Source: an uncultured Rhizobiaceae group bacterium (GTDB lineage Bacteria > Pseudomonadota > Alphaproteobacteria > Rhizobiales > Rhizobiaceae). From it: a DNA stretch of 37,239 bases. Positions 1 to 8,500 of the stretch are shown piece after piece (within the stretch, counting starts at the first letter, position 1; the number at the start of each line of letters is the position of its first letter). Below the pieces are notes generated by a model. That model saw nothing but the letters and a program-made list of their open reading frames with translations, made no database searches and had not been told where the DNA came from. A program made the position numbers and the translations under genes. Location: positions 1-37,239 of the forward strand of contig CANMVS010000034.1 of assembly GCA_947501445.1 (NCBI GenBank). Direction: 5' to 3'.

Positions 1-81
1 TAACCGCCAACGCACTTTTGAGAGACAATCGTAAATGGAATGAAATCAATGCTTGACTAAGACAGATACTCACGCCGCATC

Positions 82-144
82 GCGCCTATCGGCGCTGGCT
101 CCATAGGGGGTGGCCAAATTATTGGCCGGGCCGCAGTCGCGGCC
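82..144. repeat. three consecutive short hairpins
   Basis: Three perfect inverted repeats lie in a row: GCGCC-TATC-GGCGC (82-95), GGCCAA-ATTA-TTGGCC (112-127) and GGCCGC-AGTC-GCGGCC (129-144). They sit upstream of the first gene. None is followed by a T-run in either direction, so a simple intrinsic terminator is not supported. They may be a folded leader or the end of transcription of a gene outside the window. Confidence 0.45.
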
Positions 145-268
145 TGATTGAGTGCCATGCAGGAATACACGGTGCAGCGTGAGACAAAACAACAACCTTG
201 CACAACCAATTTGGCTTCCCTCAAAATCACAGCTTCCATGCAAAACATCCCATGCTATGGTCCATCAC

Positions 269-1330
269 ATGAGATTGCAGCCCTTGTTAATTGTTGTTGT
301 GACGATCACCCTTTTGGCACTCCAGGGGTGTGGCAGTGTTTCCTATTATACCCAATCCATAAATGGCCATCTCAAGCTGGTATCGGCCGGGCAAGCGGTC
401 GACAAGCTTATCGATGATCCTACCCGTGCACCTGACCTGAGAGAACAATTGAAACTGGCGCGCGACATTCGTCAATTTGCCATTGATACGCTCAATCTGC
501 CGGACAACAACAGCTACCGGAACTATGTTGATACGCACAGGCAATTTGTAACATGGGCTGTCTTTGCGGCGCCCAAATTGTCGCTGAATGTGCGCACGTG
601 GTGTTTTCCGGTCGCCGGATGCGTTCCGTATCGTGGATATTTTTCGCAAGAGAAAGCGCTGGAGTTTGCTGACGGATTGCGCGATGAGGGACTGGATGTC
701 TATGTCGGCGGGGTGCCTGCCTATTCGACCCTGGGATGGTTTAACGACCCGCTTTTGAACACCATGTTCCTGCGTGGCGAACCCTATCTTGCGGGCGTCG
801 TTTTTCATGAGCTTTCCCATCAACAGGTCTATGTCCCCAATGACACCGCATTCAATGAGGCATTCGCAACAGCTGTTGAACACAGCGGAACAGTCGCATG
901 GCTGAAGCACAGGAATGACCGGGCGGCGCAACGGGAATATCTGGCATCGCAAAAGCGCAATGATGATTTTCTGGCTTTGATCGCCAATGGCCGCAAAGAA
1001 CTGGGGCGTATCTATGCCAGCCAAATGAGCGATGGTGATAAATTAAAGGCGAAAGCTGCCGCTATCGAAAAGCTGCGTGCGCGCTACCGCCAGGTCAAAA
1101 CACAACGGTGGCGTGGATACAGTGGTTACGACCTGTGGTTCAGCGAACCGATCAACAACGCAAAACTGGCAACGGTCGCGGTCTACAACGACCTGCTACC
1201 GGCTTTTTCACGCCTGCTGAAAACCTGTCATGACAATTATGATCGGTTCTACAATACCGTTCAGCGCATCGCCAGGCTTGATCCGCAACAACGCCTGGAG
1301 ACGTTGAACAGCATAGCACGCTGCGATTAG
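269..1330 (+). CDS. predicted lipoprotein aminopeptidase / zinc metalloprotease (COG4324-like)
   Basis: This is a predicted zinc-dependent aminopeptidase of the COG4324 type, probably anchored as a lipoprotein. I chose the ATG at 269 because translation from it gives a short hydrophobic signal peptide ending in a lipobox L-Q-G-C with Cys at residue 21. An in-frame ATG at 257 would add only four residues, and neither start has a clear Shine-Dalgarno sequence. The zinc site is HELSH near residues 180-184, followed about 13 residues later by N-E-A-F, as in gluzincin-like enzymes where a downstream Glu is the third ligand. Length (353 aa) fits the family. The substrate is unknown. The stop codon TAG coincides with the first bases of a dispersed repeat. 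It has no operon partner in the window. Confidence 0.8.
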   Translation: MRLQPLLIVVVTITLLALQGCGSVSYYTQSINGHLKLVSAGQAVDKLIDDPTRAPDLREQLKLARDIRQFAIDTLNLPDNNSYRNYVDTHRQFVTWAVFAAPKLSLNVRTWCFPVAGCVPYRGYFSQEKALEFADGLRDEGLDVYVGGVPAYSTLGWFNDPLLNTMFLRGEPYLAGVVFHELSHQQVYVPNDTAFNEAFATAVEHSGTVAWLKHRNDRAAQREYLASQKRNDDFLALIANGRKELGRIYASQMSDGDKLKAKAAAIEKLRARYRQVKTQRWRGYSGYDLWFSEPINNAKLATVAVYNDLLPAFSRLLKTCHDNYDRFYNTVQRIARLDPQQRLETLNSIARCD

Positions 1331-1430
1331 ACCGTTTCACGTTGCTTCAGATACGGGACAACGGTGCCGTCCCTTAAATTTGTTGATGCATTCGGGTTTT
1401 GTCGATTCTGTCAAAATCTGAGTTGCTCTA
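1328..1430 (+). repeat. dispersed repeat element, copy A
   Basis: This is one of three related elements of about 100 bp. All share a start resembling GACCGTT(T/A)CAC, an identical internal 13-mer TGTTGATGCATTC (here 1381-1393), and an end resembling TGAATTGCTC. This copy begins within the TAG stop codon of the metalloprotease gene and is the most diverged (it ends in GAGTTGCTCTA). No coding potential is apparent. Copies B (5005-5106) and C (19866-19970, inverted) align with it along the whole length. Confidence 0.8.
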
Positions 1431-1633
1431 ACCACCGGTTCGTCCAACCAGTGCGGATATTGTCGCTGTTCTGATGCCTCGCCTCCCACATTGGCAAAAC
1501 GCATGGGCTGCGATGTTCCGGATGCAATTCCCAATTCGATCGAAACGAACCTTGAATGATCGCACTGCACGATCAAACGGGTGGCATGCCAAAAGCTATG
1601 CCTGCCGTATTGAATGCTTCCATTGAAAACAGC
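1431..1633. other. intergenic stretch without a recognisable gene
   Basis: Between repeat copy A and the promoter of the reductase/TetR pair I find no gene. The only open frame here is a minus-strand frame (1337-1576) that runs into the repeat and has no family resemblance, so I do not call it. Confidence 0.5.
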
Positions 1634-1670
1634 TTGATCAGACTGGGTAATTTAATTATACACCGTATAA
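1634..1670 (+). promoter_or_regulatory. probable promoter with overlapping TetR-type operator
   Basis: A perfect inverted repeat TTATAC-ACC-GTATAA occupies 1656-1670. A possible -35 box TTGATC (1634-1639) lies 17 bp before a possible -10 box TATACA (1657-1662), which falls inside the palindrome. A short TetR-type operator covering the -10 box upstream of an operon that encodes a TetR protein suggests autorepression. The palindrome is seen directly; the regulator assignment is inference. Confidence 0.55.
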
Positions 1671-1692
1671 ATTATTTGTGCAGGAGCACCCC

Positions 1693-2226
1693 GTGGTAAC
1701 AGGACACATTTTTATGGCGATGAGCCTGGACGGCTTTGTCGCCCGCAAGGATCACACGATCGACTGGCTGATAAAACAGAAGACAGAAAGTGAGGAGCAC
1801 GGTTTTGCCGCGTTTGAAGCCAGCAATGATTGCATAATCATGGGAAGTGGTTCGTTCAAAACCGTGCTGGGTTTTGACTCATGGATATACACCAAACCCG
1901 TCATTGTTATGAGCGGATCAATGGTGCCCAGCGACATTCCGGAAAAATTGCAATCGCAGGTTACCATTTCCGATGAAAGCCCCACGACGCTCATGCGATC
2001 CTTGACCAAAAAGGGCTACGCCCGCGCTTATGTCGATGGGGGCAAAATCGTTCAATCCTTTATAAGGGAGGGGTTGATTGCAAGTTTGTCCATAACGCTC
2101 GTTCCAATTCTGATCGGCAACGGACTTCGCCTTTTTGGCGCACTCAAACGTGATATTGACCTGAGTTTGATACATTCCAGGTCCTATGATTCAGGTCTTG
2201 TCCAACTTCAGTACCGGGTTGCATAA
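1693..2226 (+). CDS. dihydrofolate reductase family protein (RibD C-terminal-like)
   Basis: This is a reductase-like protein with the DHFR/RibD_C fold, 177 aa. The N-terminus G-H-I-F-M-A-M-S-L-D-G-F-V-A is the typical first strand and loop of this family, and the C-terminal part ends in L-V-P-I-L-I-G-N-G-L-R-L-F-G, also typical. I chose GTG at 1693 because AGGAG at 1682-1686 lies six bases upstream; an in-frame GTG at 1678 would place the ribosome-binding site inside the gene. Members presumably use NAD(P)H, but their substrates are mostly unknown, and this need not be a folate enzyme. The next gene, a TetR regulator, starts two bases after the stop, so the two form an operon and the reductase is probably under its repression. 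Confidence 0.8.
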   Translation: MVTGHIFMAMSLDGFVARKDHTIDWLIKQKTESEEHGFAAFEASNDCIIMGSGSFKTVLGFDSWIYTKPVIVMSGSMVPSDIPEKLQSQVTISDESPTTLMRSLTKKGYARAYVDGGKIVQSFIREGLIASLSITLVPILIGNGLRLFGALKRDIDLSLIHSRSYDSGLVQLQYRVA

Positions 2227-2228
2227 AC

Positions 2229-2783
2229 GTGGTAAAAACAACAGGTGCAGGACGTCCGCCAAAAAAAGCCGGTGGGCTTTCTAAATCACGGGTCATGGAT
2301 GCCGCTTTGAGCATGATTGATAAAGAAGGAGACAATGCTGCTTCCTTCCGAGCACTGGCAAAGCGGCTCAATGTGACGCCAATGGCGGTGGCACACCATG
2401 TTGGCAGCAGGCACGACATGCTTTCAGGTCTGATTGTGCAGGTTTTTGAGGGTGTCGGCGGCAATATTGCCGGTGAAACACCCGCAGCCCGGTTGCGTGC
2501 AATACTGGTGCGTTATTGTGAGCGGGCATTACAGCACCCTAACCTCATCAGATGTGCCTTTGCCGATCCAACACTCATTACAGGTGACCTGAAACTGCTT
2601 ACCGAGAACATCAGAACAATATTGGCAGATTACGATGATGCGAATGACACGATCCTCAACCTGATTGTCGATTATACCCACGGCTTTGTATTGTCAGCCG
2701 CCGCAGCGCCGGACACGTTCACGCTTTCCACCGCTGATTACCTGCAAAGCCTGGATTGGGTGTTGGACAGGATTGATGCCTGA
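2229..2783 (+). CDS. TetR/AcrR family transcriptional regulator
   Basis: This is a DNA-binding repressor of 184 aa. The N-terminal helix-turn-helix spans roughly residues 15-60, with R-V-M-D-A-A-L-S-M-I as the first helix and F-R-A-L-A-K-R-L-N-V-T-P-M-A-V-A-H-H-V as the HTH. The C-terminal ligand domain is short and resembles the TetR_C type. The start is GTG at 2229, two bases after the reductase stop, with no clear separate ribosome-binding site, which suggests translational coupling. The palindrome in front of the operon is its likely operator. The effector is unknown; it may be a substrate or product of the reductase. Confidence 0.85.
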   Translation: MVKTTGAGRPPKKAGGLSKSRVMDAALSMIDKEGDNAASFRALAKRLNVTPMAVAHHVGSRHDMLSGLIVQVFEGVGGNIAGETPAARLRAILVRYCERALQHPNLIRCAFADPTLITGDLKLLTENIRTILADYDDANDTILNLIVDYTHGFVLSAAAAPDTFTLSTADYLQSLDWVLDRIDA

Positions 2784-2984
2784 ACGCATCTGAACGCAGG
2801 CGATGACCACTACAAGCTATCACCTCTGCACATGTTTGTCGCTCGTTCAACAGATATGTCAGTCCGTTTAACATTGTGTTCCGCATAGGTTGCATAACGA
2901 TGGCCTTTCTTCTGCTACACTTAAATAAGGTGCCATTGCAAAGCACCCGGAACTGAGTTTTTCCAATTGAGCGGGGCGGAGCGT

Positions 2985-3362
2985 ATGTATTGGAACTATC
3001 TCAAGGGACATGGCTGCCGTTTTCTCATCGTCGTATCCAATGGTGCAACCCTGGCTGCGGCCTTGCTGCCGCGTGGCAAGGTCACATTCGATGGAGCCGC
3101 ATTGTTTCGCCCGGTCTTGCGGTCAATTACAGCCAATACGCAGCACGCACACCGGCATTCAGTATTGATTCTTGATGGTTCACACGATACCCGTGGAAAT
3201 CCAGACCACGCCGCCGAGGCAGCATCAGTACTTCTTGCCAATGGTTGCGAAGTAACCCGGCGAACATCTCAGTGCGGGCATGATCCAACCGGAGACGAAT
3301 GCACAATGGTGACGCAATGGTTGCAAAGACCCACCCAGACCGGAGCGAGGCAAACATGGTGA
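2985..3362 (+). pseudogene. truncated alpha/beta-hydrolase (carboxylesterase) C-terminal half
   Basis: These 125 residues match only the second half of a phospholipase/carboxylesterase-type alpha/beta-hydrolase. The nucleophile region reads V-V-S-N-G-A-T-L-A-A-A, followed by F-D-G-A-A-L-F-R-P-V-L, the acid region L-I-L-D-G-S-H-D and the histidine region C-G-H-D. It lines up with residues about 95-200 of the complete hydrolase at 17397 in this same window. The first ~90 residues, including the oxyanion strand H-G-T-G-G, are absent, and I see no remnant of them in the 200 bases upstream. The usual G-x-S is V-V-S here. The frame is open and its stop overlaps the cytochrome start by 7 nt (ATGGTGA), so it was probably once a functional coupled gene. 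It could still be expressed, but a working hydrolase is unlikely. Confidence 0.6.
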
Positions 3363-5002
3363 AGAAACCGATTGTTTTCCTTGCCCTGGGACTCATAATA
3401 CTTGTGGCGCTGCTTATGTGGCTGTTTTCGCAGACACAAACAATATCGAGCGCACGGCCGGCGGTGAAAGACAGCACCGATCAGATATCGATGGGGGCCG
3501 CCGCCTTTGAAGGAGCGGACTTTGGTGGTCTGAGCCTTGCAACCATGCAATCCCACGCTTTACCGTGGCGATTGGTTGCCGCAGCTCTGGTGCTACAGGA
3601 ACAAACGCGCACCCCGCAAACCAGCATTGATCACACGACGCTCAATCGCATATTGGCAGGTTTCGGTTTCCTGCCCTCAGCCGACATTGTCAATCGTCCT
3701 TCCGGCGTTTCGCAAAGCAAAAGGGAAATGCCACTGGGCTTTACCTATGGTGACCTTGCACCCATTGGCGGTACCAAGGTGCGTGTGGCCAACCTTGGCT
3801 GTGCAGCCTGCCATGCGGGGGTTTCCTATTTTGTTGACGGCAGGCCAAGACCCGACAGAGCCTGGCTCGGCATGCCCAATACATCACTGGACCTTGAAGC
3901 CTATACCGCAACAGTGTTCCTGGCCCTCAAAACCAGCCTGACCGATTCACAAAAATTGTTGGCCACGACTGACACGCTTTTTCCGGAAATGGGGTTTCGT
4001 GAACGTCAGTCACTGCGATTTGTGGTTCTGCCACTGGTCAGACAACGCATGGTGCAACTGGGCGACATTGCACGGCCCCTGCCCTTTCCAAATGGTGTGC
4101 CTGGCAGCACAAATGGTGTGGCAGCGCTCAAATACAGCCGGCAACTTCCACTTGCCGGCCATGGTGCGGCAGATGCCGGTATTGTGTCGATCCCCGATCT
4201 TGGTGATCGTATCTGGCGTTCAAGTCTTTTGGTCGATGGAAGCTATGCCATTCCTGGCGGCGCACGGCAAAGTGCCATATCAGCCGCATTGATTGATGAT
4301 GAACATCTGAACGCATTGGCTATGATTACAAGTTTTTTCACGGTCCCGAGCATGGGCGTGGACCCCAATGAAGCCATTACCCACTATGATGACATATCCA
4401 GTATTTTTGCTTTTTTGGATCAGGGTTATCGACCGCAGGTTTTCCCCGGGCCCGTCGACCGGGCAATGGCGGCCGACGGTCGCATGATCTATGCAGACAA
4501 TTGCAGCCAGTGTCACGGCACCTATGACAGCAATATTCAACAACCCCATCTGATGGAGTTTCCCAATTGGCTGGGTGATGTGAAGTCAGACGATCTGAGG
4601 GCCACACTGTTCAGCGACGAACTCGTTGCAAGCTTTGAAAACACGATCTACGCACCGGTGATCTCCGTACAACGCACCGGACAATACGCCGCGCCGCCGC
4701 TCACCGGCGTCTGGGCGTCGGCCCCCTATCTGCACAATGGGTCCGTTCCAACGCTTGCCCAGCTGCTTGATCCTGAAAGCAGACCGCGGAAATTTCAACT
4801 GGGCGGTCATGCCCTGGACTTTGAAAAAGTCGGACTTCGGATCGATGCAAACGGGGCTTATCCGGAAAACTATGTTCCGTTCTCAACGCCTGTCTGGTTT
4901 GATACGCAGGAGCCTGGCAAGAGCAATGGCGGGCACACTTTCGGCGCCGAATTAAGCGACGAGCAGAAACTGCAGCTTATTGAATATCTCAAGCTCTTGT
5001 GA
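3356..5002 (+). CDS. di-haem c-type cytochrome (DHOR/RoxA-like, cytochrome c peroxidase superfamily)
   Basis: This is a 548-residue exported c-type cytochrome. An N-terminal hydrophobic segment (about residues 5-23) acts as a signal peptide or membrane anchor. Two haem c attachment motifs are present: CAACH at residues 149-153 and CSQCH at 383-387. Near residue 458 the segment V-W-A-S-A-P-Y-L-H-N-G-S-V-P-T-L is a hallmark shared by di-haem oxidoreductases and RoxA-type rubber oxygenases. I chose ATG at 3356 because GAGG lies five bases upstream and the hydrophobic segment follows at once. It probably works in the periplasm in electron transfer, peroxide reduction or oxidative cleavage; the sequence does not decide. 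It overlaps the hydrolase fragment by 7 nt. Repeat copy B begins three bases after its stop. Confidence 0.8.
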   Translation: MVKKPIVFLALGLIILVALLMWLFSQTQTISSARPAVKDSTDQISMGAAAFEGADFGGLSLATMQSHALPWRLVAAALVLQEQTRTPQTSIDHTTLNRILAGFGFLPSADIVNRPSGVSQSKREMPLGFTYGDLAPIGGTKVRVANLGCAACHAGVSYFVDGRPRPDRAWLGMPNTSLDLEAYTATVFLALKTSLTDSQKLLATTDTLFPEMGFRERQSLRFVVLPLVRQRMVQLGDIARPLPFPNGVPGSTNGVAALKYSRQLPLAGHGAADAGIVSIPDLGDRIWRSSLLVDGSYAIPGGARQSAISAALIDDEHLNALAMITSFFTVPSMGVDPNEAITHYDDISSIFAFLDQGYRPQVFPGPVDRAMAADGRMIYADNCSQCHGTYDSNIQQPHLMEFPNWLGDVKSDDLRATLFSDELVASFENTIYAPVISVQRTGQYAAPPLTGVWASAPYLHNGSVPTLAQLLDPESRPRKFQLGGHALDFEKVGLRIDANGAYPENYVPFSTPVWFDTQEPGKSNGGHTFGAELSDEQKLQLIEYLKLL

Positions 5003-5004
5003 GT

Positions 5005-5106
5005 TAGACCGTTACACGTTTTGTCGGAAACGGGACAGCGGTGTCAGCCTTTGATTCTGTTGATGCATTCAAGTTTTGCCGGTTCCGTTAAAACCTGAAT
5101 TGCTCC
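5005..5106 (+). repeat. dispersed repeat element, copy B
   Basis: This is the second copy of the ~100-bp element, in the same orientation as copy A. It starts two bases after the cytochrome TGA, carries the invariant 13-mer TGTTGATGCATTC at 5058-5070 and ends in TGAATTGCTCCA. It agrees with copy C more closely than copy A does in the second half (GCCGGTTCCGT is shared). Confidence 0.8.
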
Positions 5107-5549
5107 AGCGACCTGCTAACGTTGATTGGCGTATTTCTGTAGTGACTCAATATCTGGGCGAGAATAGCCCATCGTTTGCAATTGATACACTTGAGTTCCG
5201 TTGAATTTATATATTGATACAACTTATATGTTGTATATACGCAACAATTATACGCTACTAAACACTAAAAACACCACAAATTCCAAAAATTACCTATCAT
5301 TTGTACACACACCATGCCTTAGATTATCTCGCGTTAGATATATAAAGATTAACTGTTTTGTATAAAAAGTTTCTCTTCATTTTATATGCGAAATAGTTGG
5401 GGTTTGCGGTTGAAATGTTGATGAGATGTAGTTGCCGGAAATGATATAAGGGCGGCTTTGGATTATATACATCTCAAACACAGATAGGCACCACAGATAC
5501 ATGGTGTAACTCACCGAAACCCTTTCGTGTAAGCGAATAGGGGGTTGTA
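5107..5549. other. AT-rich intergenic leader upstream of the autotransporter
   Basis: These ~440 bases hold no convincing gene. The stretch from about 5190 to 5420 is conspicuously AT-rich compared with its surroundings and contains many TATA-like motifs, so no single promoter can be named with confidence. A clean inverted repeat is listed separately. The ribosome-binding site of the autotransporter is the G-run at 5540-5544. Confidence 0.5.
5217..5236. promoter_or_regulatory. inverted repeat ATACAAC-N6-GTTGTAT, possible operator
   Basis: The two 7-bp arms (5217-5223 and 5230-5236) are exact reverse complements separated by TTATAT. The site lies in the AT-rich region about 310 bases before the autotransporter start. 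Its size and symmetry fit a dimeric regulator site. The regulator is unknown. Confidence 0.4.
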
Positions 5550-8500
5550 GTGGTAATTAATTTTTTGATCAGGACTTCGCGGACCGGTGCCGATGCATGT
5601 GCATCACACAAGAGTGCTTTGCATTCCAATCACAATCAACATTTGAGAAGACTATTCGCCGGGACTGCGCTGTTCGGCCTGTCCGGCGGCATGTTTGGTG
5701 TAAGCGTGATGGGTGCGCTTTTGCTTGTGCCGAATGACGCCTATGCCGAGTGCAGTATCAGCCCGGGTGAATGGCTGTGCAGCACATACGAAGTTGACGT
5801 CGATAAATTTCCATATCAGGAAATAGCGATTACACCCGACCCTCCTGTTGAAACATTCAATCTTGAGCTTATCGGATCGCAGGTCACCCGCGATACCCCG
5901 CTTGGCGTCAGTATCACCAAGGAAAATACAAGTGGAAACGCATATGCAGATGTAACTGTTACAACTCGGCTTGGTGATGAGTCAGGACTAGCGCCTCTCA
6001 TACTCAACGAGAGCGAGATTGGGCGGGATCATCCGGCGCTGAATGTAGAAGTCGACCTTGGCAACATCACCGTAAATCACAACGTTGGAAAGTTTGTAAG
6101 TTCATACGGCTCAGGAATGAGGCTCGCGACATTTGGTGGAGACATCACGGTCAACAATGGCAGTACGGTGATTGGATCAGGCAGGCATGGGGTCGAAGCC
6201 CATGGCGCTGGACACGTAAGCGTAACCAATAGCAGCTTTAACTCCATGCTAGGTCTTAGTGATGGCGCAAACATCGATGACTCTAATCAGACCAGCTACC
6301 ATAATGATGGTGGTTTAACGGCAGGCCTTACAAAAAATGGCCTGTCCGTGAGCAGAATAGCTGGACGCGACCTTGAGGGTGAGTATGCCGCAAGCGTTAA
6401 AATCAGCAACCGGGATTCAGGTTCAATTACCGGCGGCGAATCTGGAGTCTATTTAGGCAGAATAACGCGAAGCCAACCCGGTGATAGGGACATTGATTTT
6501 TATGCAAATGCAGTTCTCATCGATAATTCCGGCACTGGTGAAGAAGATGATCGTGGCGGCCTGATTGCTGGCTTTGGGTCGAACGGCATCACCGCCGAAA
6601 TCATTGGTGGCAATTTTGTCGTAATGAACCAGAATACACTTGCCTCGACACAATCGCTCAATCGAACGCTGGACGAATTGTTTGTCGGAGAGCGGGGTGA
6701 CGTGGACGGTCTTGAAGGTCTTGGAACCTGGGCGCATGCACAAGGCGGGATCACCGGTATCTTTGGCAATCAGGACGGTATCAGTGTACGGGACATTTTT
6801 CAGCACGATGATGACGGTCAAAATGCTATCGGTGGTGTTGATATCAACAATGATCATGGCCTGATTGTCGGTACCAATGCCAATGGTATCAATTTGCGGG
6901 CAATCGGTGTTGATAAAGGTATACCGGTTCCTGTCCATGATATGAATATCAGCAATGCAGGCGGCTACATTGTCGCCGCCGGTGCCGATGACTTTGTTGT
7001 TCATACCATTAGCCAGGCGCGTCAGCAGGAAGGTTCACGCCACGGGATTAATATCCAATATGCGGCAGGCGACATATATATCAACAATGGTGCTTCATCA
7101 GCCGAAAACACCGCTGGCGGAGGGCTTATTGCCTCGCTCGCCCGTGATCTGGGCGATGTGGATATACCAGGTGCCAAAGCCAATAGTGGCGCCGAAGGTC
7201 ATGGTGTTCATATCGAACAAACGTACGGTAATGTGTTCGTCAACAATTATCGTGGCTTGATATTCAGCGGCAATGGCGACGCGGTTAACGTCGAAGCTGC
7301 TGGCCTGCCTCTTGACATAGAGGAGATGATGAACACGCCCGGAGATGAGATTTATCGATACGGCGCGGCCTATATTGGCTATCACAATGAAGCACTCACG
7401 GATACGCTGCAGGTCATTTCGGATGATGTGCCTTATCTGCCGCCAAACGCAGCAGGAGACGATTACTACATTGCAAAGAATGGCAGTGCCATAGAGGTAA
7501 AAAACACAGCGCATGTCTATGTTAATACCGGTGGCCTGGCGATTGGCTCCGGTCAGCGCATAGACCTTGTTCCTGATTTGCAAATGGCCAATCAAGGTGA
7601 TGGCGGCAATTGGAACGCTGTTACCAGATACGAGAACTTCAGATATGTCAGCCATCAAAATTCCGGCATTCTGGCAAGTCGCAACCTGCCAGGTTTTGGG
7701 ACCGAACTGGGCATTGATAATTTCCTGAGCACAACACCCATTGGCTTTTTTGATGCTGATGAGAATGATACCTACATCAATGTGGACAGCATCTGGTCTG
7801 ATGTCGAAAACATCCGCAACTTTGTGGTCAATATGAACGATGCAGGCGTTGCGCATTTGTACGGTTACGGCAACGCGGCTGACGACATGCTGGTTTACAC
7901 AACAAACAGGAAAATGACTGATCGAATTTCGATGGGGGATGGCCCGCCGCCGGACGACGACGATAGTCCCATCTATATGATGGACAATTCCGGCCTGATG
8001 GTTGGCCGCGTTTCACTCGAAAAAAGTCACATGAGTTCCATAGGCAACAGCGGCAATTGGTTTACACGTGGCTGGAATGAACTTGGCTATCACGGCTTTC
8101 TCCACAATGAAGAGGGCGGCCTGATTCAGACAGCCTTCACAATGGACTATGCCGCTGAGGCGAAAGTGGTGGAGAATGAAATCCAGCAAGAGGATAGTGA
8201 ACAGGTTGTCCTCGTTGATCTGCCTGAAATGAATGATTATGAGCCTGTATGGACCAGATTCAATACCTGGGGCTATCGCAACGATGGCATGCTGAGCATG
8301 ACCGATGGGGAAACCAACGACAAAGTAAGTATCCACTTCCATGACAAGTGGCGGGAGGATATTCCGGCCCTGCAAGACGCGATCTTTGATGTTGAAATGG
8401 GAGACATGGAGTATCCATATTCCCCGGGTTGGTCAGGCAATGGATATCTGGGTGTCGATGTTGATTTCTATGAGGGCAGATCCGATGTTCTCTGGCTTCT

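Noticed and set aside
57-248. 63-codon minus-strand open frame at the left edge
   Set aside because: It covers the three hairpins, and its predicted residues follow from the palindromic DNA; there is no ribosome-binding site or homologue I recognise.
1337-1576. 79-codon minus-strand open frame
   Set aside because: It overlaps repeat copy A, has no family resemblance, and lies in a gap better explained by the repeat and intergenic DNA.
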